Shown here: in pieces, positions 43,906-52,295 of the stretch | Layout of the letters: every line of letters begins with the position of its first letter | How positions within the stretch are numbered: position 1 is the stretch's first letter | The notes under the pieces: model-generated | Told to the model about the DNA's origin: nothing | Seen by the model: only the letters and a program-made list of their open reading frames with translations | Databases searched by the model: none | Made by a program: the position numbers and the translations under genes | NCBI GenBank assembly: GCA_905182035.1 | Contig: CAJIZL010000016.1 | Coordinates: 26,812-90,811 of the forward strand | Length of the DNA stretch: 64,000 nucleotides | DNA from: Oceanospirillaceae bacterium ASP10-02a | GTDB taxonomy: Bacteria > Pseudomonadota > Gammaproteobacteria > Pseudomonadales > Balneatricaceae | Direction: 5' to 3'

Positions 43906-45396
43906 ATGGACAGTGGAAGTAACATTAGTGATCTTGTCGTCATTGGTGGCGGTATTAATGGTACTGGTATCGCTCTAGATGCGGCCGGACGTGGACTCAA
44001 TGTACTTTTGTGTGAACAAGGTGATTTAGCGTCAGCTACGTCGTCTAATAGCAGTAAACTGATACACGGTGGGCTCAGGTATCTTGAACATTATGACTTC
44101 CGCCTTGTCCGAGAATCGTTAGCCGAACGAGAAGTACTGCTACATAAGGCACCACATCTTATAAAACCAATGCGTTTTCGCATCCCCCATCGCCCTCATT
44201 TACGGCCTGCTTGGATGATCCAACTCGGTTTATTTCTTTATGACCACCTTAGCAAACGGGTTACCCTTAAATCTTCAAGTGGAATAAAGTTTGGGCGTTA
44301 CAGCCCACTATTACCGCATATTAAACGTGGTTTTGAATATTCTGATGGATGGGTTGATGATTCCCGTTTAGTGGTCCTTAATGCAGTAGCGGCTAGACAA
44401 AAAGGCGCTGACATAAGAACCCAAACACGGTGCATTAACATTAAGCGTTTCAATCGTTTATGGCATATCACACTAGAAAACGTCAATACTGGTGACACTG
44501 AAAAAGTGCGTGCAAGAGCCCTAGTTAATGCGGCAGGTCCATGGGTGTCTAGCTTTTATCAAGACGCTATGCAGAAGAAGGCACCAAAACAAGTGCGGCT
44601 GATCAAAGGTAGCCACATTGTAGTGCCTCGTATTCACACAGAAGAAGAAGCTTACCTATTACAAAATAAAGATGGTCGTGTAGTATTTTTGATCCCATTT
44701 GAAGACAAATTTACACTAATTGGTACCACTGACATTGAGTATAAAGAGGACCCTTCTAATGTGGTTATTTCTCAATTGGAAATTGATTACATTTTAGGTA
44801 TAAGTAATGAGCACTTTAAACATCAGTTGACTGCAGCGGATGTATGTTGGGCCTTCTCTGGCGTTAGGCCATTACTTGACGATGAGTCTGATTCGCCGCA
44901 AGCAGTGACTAGAGACTATACCTTTGAGGTTGACGCCCCTGCTGGCATGGCTCCAATTTTGTCAGTTTTTGGAGGTAAGCTCACAACGTATCGTAAGTTG
45001 TCAGAGCTGGCAGTGGATGATTTGGTGGAGTATTTTGAACATGCAGGACCAGCATGGACTATGCAGTCCACATTGCCTGGGGGTGATTTTAAAGACCAAG
45101 CTAGTCTGCAGGCGCAACTGAACAGCAATTACCCATGGCTACCCATCGAACTATGTGCCCGCTATGTTCGATCTTATGGCACGTTGATCTATCAAATATT
45201 GCGTGATGCTAAGGTGTTGACCGATTTAGGACAGCACTTTGGTGCTGGTTTATATGCACTAGAAGTTAACTATTTGGTGACCCATGAGTGGGCTTGTAAT
45301 GTCGATGATATTTTGTGGCGCCGCAGTAAATTAGGCTTGCTCCTTAGCACAACAGAGAAAGCCAACCTGGCAGACTATTTACAAACGCGCACATGA
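43906..45396 (+). CDS. glpD: Aerobic glycerol-3-phosphate dehydrogenase
   Basis: GlpD oxidises glycerol-3-phosphate to dihydroxyacetone phosphate at the inner membrane and passes electrons to quinone. About 496 residues, close to E. coli GlpD along its length. The FAD site DLVVIGGGINGTGIALDAAGRG is at the N-terminus; SSKLIHGGLRYLEHYDFRLV, LIKGSHIVVPR, IGTTDIEYK and FGGKLTTYRKL follow. ATG at 43906 is preferred because GGAAG is 8 bases upstream; the ATG at 43891 has no ribosome site. It completes the glycerol route in this region. Confidence 0.97.
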   Translation: MDSGSNISDLVVIGGGINGTGIALDAAGRGLNVLLCEQGDLASATSSNSSKLIHGGLRYLEHYDFRLVRESLAEREVLLHKAPHLIKPMRFRIPHRPHLRPAWMIQLGLFLYDHLSKRVTLKSSSGIKFGRYSPLLPHIKRGFEYSDGWVDDSRLVVLNAVAARQKGADIRTQTRCINIKRFNRLWHITLENVNTGDTEKVRARALVNAAGPWVSSFYQDAMQKKAPKQVRLIKGSHIVVPRIHTEEEAYLLQNKDGRVVFLIPFEDKFTLIGTTDIEYKEDPSNVVISQLEIDYILGISNEHFKHQLTAADVCWAFSGVRPLLDDESDSPQAVTRDYTFEVDAPAGMAPILSVFGGKLTTYRKLSELAVDDLVEYFEHAGPAWTMQSTLPGGDFKDQASLQAQLNSNYPWLPIELCARYVRSYGTLIYQILRDAKVLTDLGQHFGAGLYALEVNYLVTHEWACNVDDILWRRSKLGLLLSTTEKANLADYLQTRT

Positions 45397-45436
45397 GTGG
45401 ATTACCCAACCCCATATATAAGCGTGCTTAATTGGT

Positions 45437-45883
45437 TTACTGAGCAATAGCATCCCGTGGGGATACAGTGACCGAAATCTGGCTGCCACGCAAAGTACCC
45501 CGTTTAATCTGAATGGTAGCCACACGGCTACCTTTTTCATAGGTGAGTACGGAAATTTCTGACTGAACAGAAGTGATGTTAATCCAACCATGATCAGGCA
45601 TATTGGTCATATAATAATCAAATGCCTGCACCGTATCTAATTTAGATTTTAACACAGCGCGGCCAATCCATTGTTCACCAGTGTTGAGTAACAAAGACTG
45701 GTCTACTGCCAATTGGTCATTAGCAGAAATAGGGATATCGGCGTAAGAATTAGCTACTACAGGGCTATCGCCGGCTAAGGTTTTACCACCAGCAGTTGGG
45801 ATGGTGGTGGCAGGCATAGTGCAAGCTGTCATAAATACCAGACCAAGTACTAAGCTCACGGCTTTCACAGATTGGTTTAACAT
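45437..45883 (-). CDS. Hypothetical lipoprotein
   Basis: A 148-residue protein with a lipoprotein signal peptide (lipobox FMTAC, cysteine at about residue 21) and a compact globular part from about residue 50. The segment FDYYMTNMPDHGWINITSVQSEISVLTYEKG, then RVATIQI and a C-terminal ISVTVSPRD, suggests a small alpha/beta domain. I do not recognise a named family. It is convergent with glpD (40-base gap) and upstream of nothing obviously related; a second small lipoprotein gene lies 108 bases further on, in the same direction. Confidence 0.75.
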   Translation of the reverse strand: MLNQSVKAVSLVLGLVFMTACTMPATTIPTAGGKTLAGDSPVVANSYADIPISANDQLAVDQSLLLNTGEQWIGRAVLKSKLDTVQAFDYYMTNMPDHGWINITSVQSEISVLTYEKGSRVATIQIKRGTLRGSQISVTVSPRDAIAQ

Positions 45884-45991
45884 GGCTCAAGTCCTTTTAA
45901 CGGAACAATTTAACTAAATATTCCGTAAGTATAACTAAGGCGGGCGATGAAAACAGCATTTTAGCTGTTATTGCCACGATTACCCTGTGTC

Positions 45992-46252
45992 TTATGGCTG
46001 AGTATGTTGCATAGTCTGCCATCGTTGGGCGGCCTTAAGGGTAAGATGGCCATTAGGCATCAGCTGCAAGGCCTTATTTAAACGTTGCTCAGCAAGAGCT
46101 AAGTGTCCGCTTTCCATGTAACCTAACGCTAACTGAGCGTATATGTCTGCAGCTAACTGCCGTTGCATTGGTTCCACTGTGGTACCAATGCTGCACGCAG
46201 TAAGCCACGGCAGCGCTATGAAGGCACCGATTAGTAAATTCCTTTTTATCAT
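45992..46252 (-). CDS. Small TPR lipoprotein, PilF/PilW-like stub
   Basis: An 86-residue protein with a lipoprotein signal peptide (lipobox LTAC, cysteine at about residue 20) and a single tetratricopeptide unit: IYAQLALGYMESGHLALAEQRLNKALQLMPNGH. That unit resembles the first repeat of PilF/PilW, the outer-membrane lipoprotein that helps assemble the PilQ secretin, but PilF normally has six repeats and about 250 residues. It may be a separate small TPR lipoprotein. An ATG start is clear. Confidence 0.65.
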   Translation of the reverse strand: MIKRNLLIGAFIALPWLTACSIGTTVEPMQRQLAADIYAQLALGYMESGHLALAEQRLNKALQLMPNGHLTLKAAQRWQTMQHTQP

Positions 46253-46339
46253 AATAAAAGCTTAGTACAAAAGTCACATATTGTTTGCTTCTGATAGGTT
46301 TTCTATAATTAAACCTATTGCTTCGCTTGGAGTTGTATC

Positions 46340-49048
46340 GTGAAAAATCTTCTGTTGGCCATCAGTGACTATTTTGAACGATTGCCAAATCGCCTGCGGC
46401 CTTGGCGTTGGGGCATTATTGCCTTGGCGTTAACCAGTACTATATTTATGGCGGTAGGTAGCACCAAGTTTGTTATTGATGTGACTGTAGACTCATGGTT
46501 TAACAAAGACGATCCAGTATTACAAAGCCTAGACGAGTTCCGTGATCAATTTGGTAGCGATGACGGTTTATTTATTGTTTATGAAGCTAAAGATGGAGAC
46601 GTGTTCTCTGCCGCCTCTTTACGCCTAGTCGACCAGCTCACAAGCAGCCTTAGCCACTGGCAGGACATCCCCCAAGGCACCCTAGAGGCAGCCGGGATTA
46701 CCCTTGAATTAGCTGTTGAACTCGATCACATAAAACGTGTGCAATCTCTCACTAATGTACGTATTCAAGTGAATGATGGAGATACCTTAAGCTCACCCCG
46801 ATTGATCCAAAATTTGGTTATGGATAGTGACGAAACCGAACAGGTTAAAGCCATCGCTATGGCCCAAAGCAATTTACCTTTATTCCTGTTCTCTAACAAT
46901 CACCGTTATGGCGCCATTATGGTGACTACAGATTTTGGCGCAATTCCATTGGCACAAAGCCTTGGAAAAAACACTAATGATTTGATGGCAGATGACGAAC
47001 TTGAGTTAGCAGACGACTTTGATGATGGTTTATCGACTAATTTTGACGCTACAGCCAGCCAAGCTGAGGTGCGTTTTGAAGACATGGACTCAGGCCTCTA
47101 TCTCACTTTTATGGAGGCCGTGAGTCGCTTATATAAACAGCCAGAATTTGTAGAACAGTTTAACTTTTACCCCATTGGCAATGCGTCTATGGTTGAGCTT
47201 GCAGTAGATGATCTGATGCAGGCAGGGATGTTGCTGTTAGGTATGGTGTTGGTGATTAACGTCCTATTGTGGACGCTATTTCACTCTGCTAGCGCTGTCT
47301 TGTGGCCACAAATTGCTATCGGTATCAGCGCCTTATTTGTCGTAGGTACCTTGGGATGGCTAGGCTTAGAATCTAGCACCCTCATTAGTTTAACGGTGAT
47401 GCTGATTGTTGCCGTAGGTGTGGCGGATTGTGTACACGTTTTGAGTAGCTATGTGTATTTCCGGCGTCACGGGCATGACCATGAGCTTGCTCTATCCAAA
47501 GCCTATGGCAAAACTGGATTACCTATATTGCTCACTACCATTACCACCATGGCGGGTATGGGGGCATTAACCATCACCGGGATGGCTCAGTTTGTGATGT
47601 TTGGTGTGACCTCTGCGGCAGGTGTATTTTTGGCGTTTTTATACACCATTTTTTTACTGCCAGCCCTAATGGATTTGTGGCACCCTATGCCTATGGAAAA
47701 GGCAGCTCCCAAAAAGCTTGGCTGGCTTTTATGGTTATCCTACTTGGTATGGCCTATGGCCATGTTGCTTAAGTTGATTTGGTTATTGTTATGGCCTATT
47801 CGTTTTATTTTGCGGCGCAGTGGTTTGCAATGGTTACTGAGTGGCATTTGGTTGCAGGACTTGTTGGATAAAATTCCAGCCTTTGCACAGCAATACAAAT
47901 ACACAATAAATTTTACTTTTGTGGGTTTATTTGCCGTGTGTTTGTATGGAGCGACACAGGTAAAGGTAGACTCTAATATTGCTGAGCTTTATCGTGAAGG
48001 CTCGCCACTAAGAACGGCTTATAACGTAGTTGATGAGCATATGATGGGTACTGGTAGCCTAGAAATTTTTGTGGATATGCAGCAGTCTGATGCCTTGATG
48101 CAAGCTGACGTATTACAAACTATGGACCGCCTCCAGCGGCAAATAGAAAACAAATACAGCCATCATGTTATTCGTACTAATTCCTTAGCTGACCTCGTTA
48201 AAGACACCCATGCCATCATGCAAGATGGTAGCGATGTTTACAAAACCATTCCTGATAACAAGCTAGCCGTTTCTCAACTGCTTTACCTATTTAATAGTTC
48301 AAACCCAGAAGAGCGGCGCGCCTTGGTGAATGATGATTACAGTCAGAGTCACATCAGCGTGCAACTTAGAAACGCCGGTTCTAGTGAATATGCAGAGTTT
48401 TTTGAACTGGTGCAGATTGATATTGAAGAAGCCTTTGCTGGTCATGGAGAACAATACCCCAATATGGATGTTCATGTGACAGGCACTTTGGCCATGATGA
48501 TGAGGCTGATGGATGATATGAGTAATAACCAGTTTAAAAGCTTAGCCTTAGCTATGGTTATTATCTCGGGTTTGTTAGTGCTTACTTTGGGTTCAGTCCA
48601 AGCAGGACTGATGTCTATCATCCCAAATATGATACCAGCAACATTGGCTTTTGGCCTCATGGGGTTGATGGGAATACCTTTAGATACAGACACCTTAATG
48701 ATTGCCCCATTGATCATAGGTATTGCCGTAGACGATACTATTCACTTTATTACCCACTATCGAATGGCATTGGCTAAGCACAGTGATATGCGTTTGGCTT
48801 TGGTAGGCACCATTAAAGAAGTGGGCCAAGCCGTAACCTTTACCAGTTTGGTACTAGGTTGTGGTTTTTTTATGCTGAGCTTTAGCAATTATTTGGGTCT
48901 TGCCAAGGTGGGTGCATTTGGGTCGTTAGCTATCTTTGTGGCCTTGTTGTGCGACTTGCTATTTTTCCCGGCTTTAATCATGGTATTTAAACCTAAATTT
49001 GGCCAACAAAACGTGACAGATAATCTGCAATTTAAAGGAGCTAAATAA
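46340..49048 (+). CDS. RND-superfamily (MMPL-type) envelope transporter
   Basis: A 902-residue inner-membrane permease built as two homologous halves, each one transmembrane helix, a large periplasmic loop and a helix bundle. Helix 1 is at about residues 25-45. The RND motifs are GVADCVHVLSSYVYFRR (about 360) and GIAVDDTIHFITHYR (about 793), with the acidic residues expected to carry the proton relay. An acidic insert (DDELELADDFDDG, about residues 215-228) interrupts the first periplasmic loop. GTG start with GGAG upstream. The stop overlaps the next start (TAATG). Substrate unknown; relatives export lipids or other hydrophobic molecules. Confidence 0.88.
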   Translation: MKNLLLAISDYFERLPNRLRPWRWGIIALALTSTIFMAVGSTKFVIDVTVDSWFNKDDPVLQSLDEFRDQFGSDDGLFIVYEAKDGDVFSAASLRLVDQLTSSLSHWQDIPQGTLEAAGITLELAVELDHIKRVQSLTNVRIQVNDGDTLSSPRLIQNLVMDSDETEQVKAIAMAQSNLPLFLFSNNHRYGAIMVTTDFGAIPLAQSLGKNTNDLMADDELELADDFDDGLSTNFDATASQAEVRFEDMDSGLYLTFMEAVSRLYKQPEFVEQFNFYPIGNASMVELAVDDLMQAGMLLLGMVLVINVLLWTLFHSASAVLWPQIAIGISALFVVGTLGWLGLESSTLISLTVMLIVAVGVADCVHVLSSYVYFRRHGHDHELALSKAYGKTGLPILLTTITTMAGMGALTITGMAQFVMFGVTSAAGVFLAFLYTIFLLPALMDLWHPMPMEKAAPKKLGWLLWLSYLVWPMAMLLKLIWLLLWPIRFILRRSGLQWLLSGIWLQDLLDKIPAFAQQYKYTINFTFVGLFAVCLYGATQVKVDSNIAELYREGSPLRTAYNVVDEHMMGTGSLEIFVDMQQSDALMQADVLQTMDRLQRQIENKYSHHVIRTNSLADLVKDTHAIMQDGSDVYKTIPDNKLAVSQLLYLFNSSNPEERRALVNDDYSQSHISVQLRNAGSSEYAEFFELVQIDIEEAFAGHGEQYPNMDVHVTGTLAMMMRLMDDMSNNQFKSLALAMVIISGLLVLTLGSVQAGLMSIIPNMIPATLAFGLMGLMGIPLDTDTLMIAPLIIGIAVDDTIHFITHYRMALAKHSDMRLALVGTIKEVGQAVTFTSLVLGCGFFMLSFSNYLGLAKVGAFGSLAIFVALLCDLLFFPALIMVFKPKFGQQNVTDNLQFKGAK

Positions 49049-49932
49049 TGCGGTTAATCAAGGCGATGGCGCTACTCAGTCTTAGTCTATTGGTGGTGGG
49101 CGTTGTCCAAGCAGAAATGACTGCCCGTGAGTTAGTGCAAGAAATGGATGAAAATCGATTAAAAACTACAGATTCATCTTTCAACCTAATGCAACTCACT
49201 ACCTGCAAATATGGCACTAAAGATGGCAAACTCAAGTGTGTAGAAAAGCCCCGCATTAAACTATTAGAAAGTGCCCAAATTAATATAGGCGCTAATAATA
49301 AAGACAGTAAGTCCATCGCCATCATCCTGGAGCCTCCTAGTGAAAGGGGCATTGGCATGTTGACCTATACCTATGATGCTAGTGATAAAGACAACGAAAC
49401 TTGGCTCTATTTATCAGCACTGGGTAAGGTAAAACGTATTGCCTCGGGTAGTGATGATGAGGCGACCGAGCCCACTAGTATGTTTGGTTCAGAAATAACC
49501 ACCGAAGACCAAGAAACGGGTAAATTGGATGATTACACCTATAAAATTTTGCAGCGTGGAACCTATAAAGGCCGACCAGTAGCAGTGATTGAATCTGTGC
49601 CTACACCACAACGTTTACAGCACACTCGTTATGGCAAAGTAAGAACATGGGTCGATACGGAACGTTTTATAAGTCTAAAAATGCAAATGTTTGACAAACA
49701 TGGTAATGCCATTAAACAGGTATCGGTGGCTAAAGTTGAGAAAATTAATGGCATTTGGTTAGCTAGAAGCATGACCTTCAAAAATTTAGTGAGTCAACGT
49801 TTAACTAATATGAAAATAAAAGCGATAAGCTTTGGGCTTAACATTAATGACGGTTTTTTAACGCAGCGGGCGCTGACTGACCAAGCCTTTAGGCAGAGGC
49901 ACCTACAAACCCTTAGGGAGCAGGTGCAATAG
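49048..49932 (+). CDS. Outer-membrane lipoprotein-sorting (LolA-like) protein
   Basis: A 294-residue periplasmic protein with a signal peptide cleaved after about VVQA (residue 23). The mature chain fits the LolA-like family that travels with RND permeases: TARELVQEMDENR, a beta-rich half-barrel with IAIILEPPSERGIGMLTYTYD, ETWLYLSALGKVKRIASG, and KVRTWVDTERFISLKMQMFDKHG. LolA-like folds hold acyl chains in a concave barrel, so it probably carries a lipidic substrate between the RND permease and the outer membrane. It overlaps the RND gene (TAATG) and lies 2 bases before the barrel gene. Confidence 0.85.
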   Translation: MRLIKAMALLSLSLLVVGVVQAEMTARELVQEMDENRLKTTDSSFNLMQLTTCKYGTKDGKLKCVEKPRIKLLESAQINIGANNKDSKSIAIILEPPSERGIGMLTYTYDASDKDNETWLYLSALGKVKRIASGSDDEATEPTSMFGSEITTEDQETGKLDDYTYKILQRGTYKGRPVAVIESVPTPQRLQHTRYGKVRTWVDTERFISLKMQMFDKHGNAIKQVSVAKVEKINGIWLARSMTFKNLVSQRLTNMKIKAISFGLNINDGFLTQRALTDQAFRQRHLQTLREQVQ

Positions 49933-49934
49933 AC

Positions 49935-51227
49935 ATGGGCATTGAAGTGGTAAAGAGACTGATTGCCTTGTGCTTAATTGTTATGTTTGTTGGCATGCCA
50001 GCTCAAGCAGGTGATAACTTGTTAAGTGATGATCTGTTAAATGACAATTTACTGGGTGACGATTTATATGATGGTGGAGATTTGTTTGCCGATGATGCCT
50101 TATTGGAAGAAAGCATTATCGTTGCACAAAATAAGCCTTTACAGCTTAGTGTGGAGCACACGTTGACGCTTAACCCCCAAGCCAGTTATCAACGCACTAA
50201 TCACTCCACAGATGCACGTTTATCAAGTGAGGCACCTGTTGGCCTATGGGGATATGGAGCATTGGAGTTAAAGGCCATACAATATTGGCAAGGCGACACA
50301 AATAAATCCGTTACAGGTCATTTTAGTCTGCTGGAAGTTGAGCGTTTGGTGCTGCAGTACAGCTTAGCTGATATCAGCATTAAGCTTGGCCGTTACATAC
50401 AGAGCTGGGGGGAAGTAGAAGGTTCTGGAGTATTGGACGTGATCAACCCAGCACCTAGCCTCACCAGCAGCGAAACTGGATTTACGCCACAATGGCTAGT
50501 GAGTGGCAGTTATTATTTGCCATCAGCGCAAGTGTCTTGGTTTGTTGGCCTAGACCCCAGTGTCACTGAACTACCAAGCGTGGTGTTAACCACCAGCGTG
50601 GCGAAAGAGTGGGGTGCTAAATATGGCCACACAGGGGCAGGTAGTGATTGGGCCATCTATACAGGCTATATGGTACCTAATACGCCAGTACGCAATTTAG
50701 CCACAGCAATGGCTTCGGCAAAGGCCTACCAATTGATCGGTTACAGCTGGAACAAAGCCATCGATGACGATCTAGTTAAATTCGATGTAGCCTACAAACG
50801 GGGCTTAGAGCATAACCTAGGCTACACCGGCCTAACTGCCAATAATCGTTTAGATACTGCTCTTGGCTTAGAGCTAAACAATGGTGATCGACAGTGGAAC
50901 GCTAGCTTAACAGCGCAGCACTGGCTTAATTATCAAGCCAGTTACCTCACCTCAGCGTTAGTGCCGGTGGCCAGCAACCGAACAGACGTAACTTATAGCC
51001 TAGGTGTTAATGATAGCTTTAATAATGATGAGTTCAATTGGTCGCTCACACACATTGGCACTCCCGATGGCGCTCTCAGGGCACTGACTGGAGAGATTGC
51101 TTGGATACCTACCGATCAATGGCAAAGCAGCCTAAGCTGCGCCACCATGTCTGCAAAAAGTAATACCGTCTATGCATTGCTGGATGGCACCCAGCGATTA
51201 ACTTTTAAGGCTAAGTTCAGTTATTAA
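49935..51227 (+). CDS. Outer-membrane beta-barrel protein (DUF1302-like)
   Basis: A 430-residue protein with a signal peptide (about 1-25, ending PAQAG) and then an unusual Asp/Leu-rich stretch (about 28-58) with repeats such as LLSDDLLNDNLL. The rest alternates polar and hydrophobic residues as in a beta barrel and contains IKLGRYIQSWGEVEGSGVLDVINPAPS, the diagnostic DUF1302-type segment. It ends in an aromatic-rich final strand (FKAKFSY), as outer-membrane proteins do. It is the third gene of the RND/LolA-like operon and its 3' end overlaps the convergent hydrolase gene by 30 bases. Confidence 0.8.
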   Translation: MGIEVVKRLIALCLIVMFVGMPAQAGDNLLSDDLLNDNLLGDDLYDGGDLFADDALLEESIIVAQNKPLQLSVEHTLTLNPQASYQRTNHSTDARLSSEAPVGLWGYGALELKAIQYWQGDTNKSVTGHFSLLEVERLVLQYSLADISIKLGRYIQSWGEVEGSGVLDVINPAPSLTSSETGFTPQWLVSGSYYLPSAQVSWFVGLDPSVTELPSVVLTTSVAKEWGAKYGHTGAGSDWAIYTGYMVPNTPVRNLATAMASAKAYQLIGYSWNKAIDDDLVKFDVAYKRGLEHNLGYTGLTANNRLDTALGLELNNGDRQWNASLTAQHWLNYQASYLTSALVPVASNRTDVTYSLGVNDSFNNDEFNWSLTHIGTPDGALRALTGEIAWIPTDQWQSSLSCATMSAKSNTVYALLDGTQRLTFKAKFSY

Positions 51228-52295
51228 TTGGTTGACCCGTTTGTTGATACTGGAGCTTTCAATGGCCAGATCAAACACGATGTCAAAGTGATTGCGGCCG
51301 GCCACTTCAAAGCACTGGCTACTAACACCATCGCTGAGCAGCTGTTGGTGGTACTCTTGGCTTTGGCGCTTAAACTCTTGGGTTTCGTTGCTGCCGTAGG
51401 CAATAATACAAGGTGGAAAACCTTGGTTACTGTAAAGACCTGGGCTTAGGTCTGTTGCGCTTTGGGCAGTGAGGTTTAACGGTTCGTTGACGTAGGTGTC
51501 AACTAACGGACGGAGGTCATATACCCCACTGAGTAACACCGCACCGGAGATAGATTGGGCACTAAGGCCATGCAGGTTTTGTTGAGCTGCCTGTAACACT
51601 GAAGCGCATAAGTGCCCACCCGCAGAGCTGCCAGCAATAATTACTTTGTTGGTATCAAAGCCAAGTTTCTGAGCTTGGGCAATTAGCCAAGTCACAGCGC
51701 GACAGCACTGAGCAATCATTTGGTTAATAGTGGCTTCTGGGGCAAGAGTATAGTCCACTACTGCTAGATTGATACCTTGTTCCAGTAACCCTGGAGCCAT
51801 TAAGCAGGAATCGTCTTTACTCAGTTTCTGCCAATAACCGCCGTGAATATAAATCACCAAAGGGCCACCAGTTTGAGCAGGAAAGTAATCAAGCAATTCG
51901 CCTATACTATCGCTATAGGCAAGGTTGCTCTGATAGCTCAGCTTACCCTGAGCATCCTTAGAGTGGCTGATGTAATCGTTGATATACACCATGATGTCAT
52001 CTACACAGGAGCTGGGAGAATATTCTTGCTCTACTTTTGCATGGCTCATATGTTGCCATGGCACTGGGAATCGACGCCTCAAGAGAGCCTCCTTAGTAGG
52101 CACATTGACGAGGCGGTGGACTTTAAGTAGCTTGTTAATAGTCCGGTGGCAATTGCCACAATCTCCAGCCACTCCAAGTGCCACGCGTAATTTACGAAAG
52201 TCATCATGCCCCTCTGCAATCGCCGCTTCAACAGTATCCTGACGGATATCAAAACAAGTACATATGACAGGGTTGTTGTTTGAGGGGGTAGTCAC
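51198..52295 (-). CDS. Fusion of Bfd-type [2Fe-2S] domain and alpha/beta hydrolase
   Basis: A 365-residue fusion. Residues about 9-60 form a bacterioferritin-associated-ferredoxin-like domain with Cys12, Cys14, Cys46 and Cys49; the spacing CxC-x31-CxxC is the same as in E. coli Bfd. After a linker (about 60-87) comes an alpha/beta hydrolase resembling kynurenine formamidase: EQEYSPSS, the oxyanion motif HGGYWQ (about 151-156), the nucleophile elbow GSSAGG (Ser224) and a C-terminal GRNHFD histidine. GTG start overlaps the VWA stop (GTGA). An internal Met83 has no ribosome site, so the fusion looks genuine. Function unknown. Confidence 0.85.
   Translation of the reverse strand: MTTPSNNNPVICTCFDIRQDTVEAAIAEGHDDFRKLRVALGVAGDCGNCHRTINKLLKVHRLVNVPTKEALLRRRFPVPWQHMSHAKVEQEYSPSSCVDDIMVYINDYISHSKDAQGKLSYQSNLAYSDSIGELLDYFPAQTGGPLVIYIHGGYWQKLSKDDSCLMAPGLLEQGINLAVVDYTLAPEATINQMIAQCCRAVTWLIAQAQKLGFDTNKVIIAGSSAGGHLCASVLQAAQQNLHGLSAQSISGAVLLSGVYDLRPLVDTYVNEPLNLTAQSATDLSPGLYSNQGFPPCIIAYGSNETQEFKRQSQEYHQQLLSDGVSSQCFEVAGRNHFDIVFDLAIESSSINKRVNQLITELSLKS

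Noticed and set aside
35911..45396. A GlpF-type glycerol facilitator in the glp region
   Set aside because: All genes between glpR and glpD are accounted for and none is an aquaporin-like protein; uptake is assigned to the ABC importer.
51198..52049. Internal ATG (Met83) as separate start of the hydrolase, which would undo the fusion
   Set aside because: There is no ribosome-binding sequence before it, and the frame is open and coding-like from the GTG at 52295 through the iron-sulfur domain into the hydrolase.
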